Origin: Rhodothermales bacterium
Lineage (GTDB): Bacteria; Bacteroidota; Rhodothermia; Rhodothermales; VXPQ01
Length of the DNA: 34,736 nt
Direction: 5' to 3'
Assembly (NCBI GenBank): GCA_022821845.1
Contig: JAJECT010000043.1
Span: 1 to 34,736, forward strand
Shown here: positions 33,398-34,736 of the stretch, piece by piece
How positions within the stretch are numbered: position 1 is the stretch's first letter
Layout of the letters: each line of letters starts with the position of its first letter
Made by a program: the position numbers and the translations under genes
Notes under the pieces: model-generated
What the model was told of the DNA's origin: nothing
Seen by the model: only the letters and a program-made list of their open reading frames with translations
Database searches by the model: none

Positions 33398-34537
33398 TCA
33401 CCTCACTTCGATGTCCTGCTCCGCAGCCACGTTCAGATCGTCTTTCGAATATTCCACCGCCCATATCTCGTCGTCCTTCCGTTCGATGCGGACGAGGGCG
33501 CCGTCGGCGTCTTCGCGTTCGGCCACGGTTTGCGAAAAGCCGCGTATGCAGTCGAAACTGTGCGTCGTCGCCAGGACTTGCACGTTGTTCTCGGCGGCCG
33601 CATTCAGGATCATGCGCCAGAAGTGGCGTTGCACGGAATGGTGTATTCCATTTTCCGCTTCGTCAATGAGCAGAAAGCCGTCGAGGCTGTTGAATAGCAG
33701 CAAAGCGACGCCAAAAAGGCGCAAGGCGCCGTCGCCGAAACTGGTGAGAGGCACAGGGAAGGCTTGCCCTCGAATTTTGATCCATACTTGCCGTTCGTGG
33801 TCCGAATTTCCGATGATTGCAATACGCTCTATTTCCTGATCGACCACAGGTTGTATCGCGTCCACCACCTTTTTTTCCACGTCGGTCAAGGCTATCGCAT
33901 CCCATAGCGCTACGACTCGATCATTTTCCAACCGTTCCGGCCCCACGGATTCGCACAATATTTGCGAAGGCATTTCATGCTCCGCGGATGCGCCGTATAC
34001 ATATTGGTATATCCGCCGATTTCGCGCGATTTTGAAGCTGAGCGCGAGGGGAGAAAAATACCAGGGAATGGCGTATTCCTCGTTTTGCAAGGCAATTTTT
34101 AGCATTCGCACTGGCGTCTCAAAAAAGTTGGGCGGGTACGATCCGTACGGCTCGGCTGTGTTATTTTCCGGGGGAATCGCTTCGCAGGCGAGCTGATCCG
34201 AATCGCCGTTCGAGCCTATGGAAAAGGAGGCTTTTTCCGAGGCGTCGCGTCCGTGGAAGATGGCCTCCATATGCGGGCCGACCATTTTTCTCCCTTGATG
34301 GTCCGTCACGTCGGCAATTTCCCCGTGACGTTCCAGCACCTCCGACAGGGCAGCGCGGCGACCCCGGGCCGCATACACCCGGACGGCATCCAGCACCGTC
34401 GTTTTGCCCACGCTGTTTTTTCCGGCCAGCAACGTTACGCGGCCCAGTCTTGAGATAGACAGGTCCTTGATCCCCCGGAAGCCCTTGATCGAGAGGCTCG
34501 GGAGATGCAGGGGGCTATGCGTTTTTTCCGGGGACAT
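33398..34537 (-). CDS. AAA-family ATPase (OLD/ABC-like, no TOPRIM)
   Basis: The product has 379 residues from the ATG at 34537; a TTG at 34564 extends it by nine. It begins with LSIKGFRGIKDLSI and Walker A GKNSVGKT (residues 39-46), as in OLD/RecF-like 'AAA_15/21' ATPases. The second half has GDGALRLFGVALLL (signature-like), Walker B GFLLIDEAENGIHHS and an ATTHSFDCI switch region. The ATPase halves are separated by an insert of ~180 residues. No TOPRIM nuclease domain follows, unlike true OLD proteins, so a partner may supply the effector activity. The AlbA-type gene is coupled behind it and the DUF1156-type methylase ends 42 bases before it (15 if the TTG is used). Confidence 0.86.
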   Translation of the reverse strand: MSPEKTHSPLHLPSLSIKGFRGIKDLSISRLGRVTLLAGKNSVGKTTVLDAVRVYAARGRRAALSEVLERHGEIADVTDHQGRKMVGPHMEAIFHGRDASEKASFSIGSNGDSDQLACEAIPPENNTAEPYGSYPPNFFETPVRMLKIALQNEEYAIPWYFSPLALSFKIARNRRIYQYVYGASAEHEMPSQILCESVGPERLENDRVVALWDAIALTDVEKKVVDAIQPVVDQEIERIAIIGNSDHERQVWIKIRGQAFPVPLTSFGDGALRLFGVALLLFNSLDGFLLIDEAENGIHHSVQRHFWRMILNAAAENNVQVLATTHSFDCIRGFSQTVAEREDADGALVRIERKDDEIWAVEYSKDDLNVAAEQDIEVR

Positions 34538-34578
34538 GGTGGCGGATGGTCTTTCCGAATGCAATTGTTACAGGGGCA

Positions 34579-34736
34579 TTATGTTTCCCCTTCAACGAAC
34601 AGGCCGCCTTGCTCTGCGGCGGGGTCCTGGCGGGCGAGGCGGGCGATTTCCGGCCAGCTTTGCACAAGGGCGTTGTAGGAGAGGGCTTCCGCCGGGCGCT
34701 TCTTGTGTTCGCACAGCGCGTAGAGCCGGTAGGCCA
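34579..34736 (-). CDS. DUF1156-type DNA methylase, C-terminal end only
   Basis: The minus-strand frame entering from the right edge encodes the last 51 residues of a protein: AYRLYALCEHKKRPAEALSY, then NALVQSWPEIARLA and a GGLFVEGET end. This strongly resembles the conserved C-terminus of large DUF1156 adenine-specific DNA methylases (COG1743), which end with AYRLY..CE...W..EA..YN.LV.SWPE. The catalytic part lies outside the window. Position and strand make it the first visible gene of the AAA/AlbA/DUF499 cluster. Confidence 0.7.
   Translation of the reverse strand, partial: AYRLYALCEHKKRPAEALSYNALVQSWPEIARLARQDPAAEQGGLFVEGET

Overview
The window looks like chromosome of a GC-rich member of Bacteroidota in the broad sense, most likely a Rhodothermota-type lineage. 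The pointers are a type IX secretion system (T9SS) pair (PorU, PorV), type A sorting-domain tails, a DUF5683 protein, high GC, TTG/GTG start codons and several genes with weak Shine-Dalgarno sites. The taxonomy is inferred from gene content only.

Layout. Bases 1-469 hold the 5' part of a secreted Ig-like protein gene on the minus strand. Bases 671-2856 carry nadA and an MBL-fold hydrolase, separated by a 256-bp MITE-like element with 15-bp terminal inverted repeats. Bases 3195-16839 form a long co-directional envelope block: PorU sortase, PorV, a T9SS cargo that resembles an M6 metalloprotease but has lost HExxH, a large metalloprotease/beta-propeller/barrel protein, a TlpA-type thioredoxin and a DUF5683 protein. 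This block should export and sort surface proteins. A Fic-domain regulator (17042-18433) follows and is preceded by six perfect-period 20-bp tandem repeats. Bases 18489-24384 are housekeeping: tRNA-Arg(CCG), a CPBP protease, cdsA, a small membrane protein, mutL and tilS.

From about 24.4 kb the window becomes accessory DNA. Two inverted ~0.5-kb arms each carry a near-identical small membrane-anchored coiled-coil protein. They enclose a patchwork of broken toxin-antitoxin/abortive-infection genes: an AbiEi-like C-terminus, a PIN toxin and a scrap of an XRE-ImmA gene. Next come a DUF4268/PD-(D/E)XK-like protein and a complete XRE-ImmA/IrrE regulator-protease, convergent with each other. The right end (28693-34736, minus strand) is a defence-type cluster, in transcription order: a DUF1156-type DNA methylase (only its C-terminus is in the window), an AAA ATPase, a Schlafen/AlbA-type ATP-binding protein and a DUF499 ATPase with an N-terminal Swt1-like HEPN domain that keeps its R-x4-H motif. 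This is the best candidate for an incompletely described system. The window is cut in the methylase gene, so the locus continues beyond its right edge.
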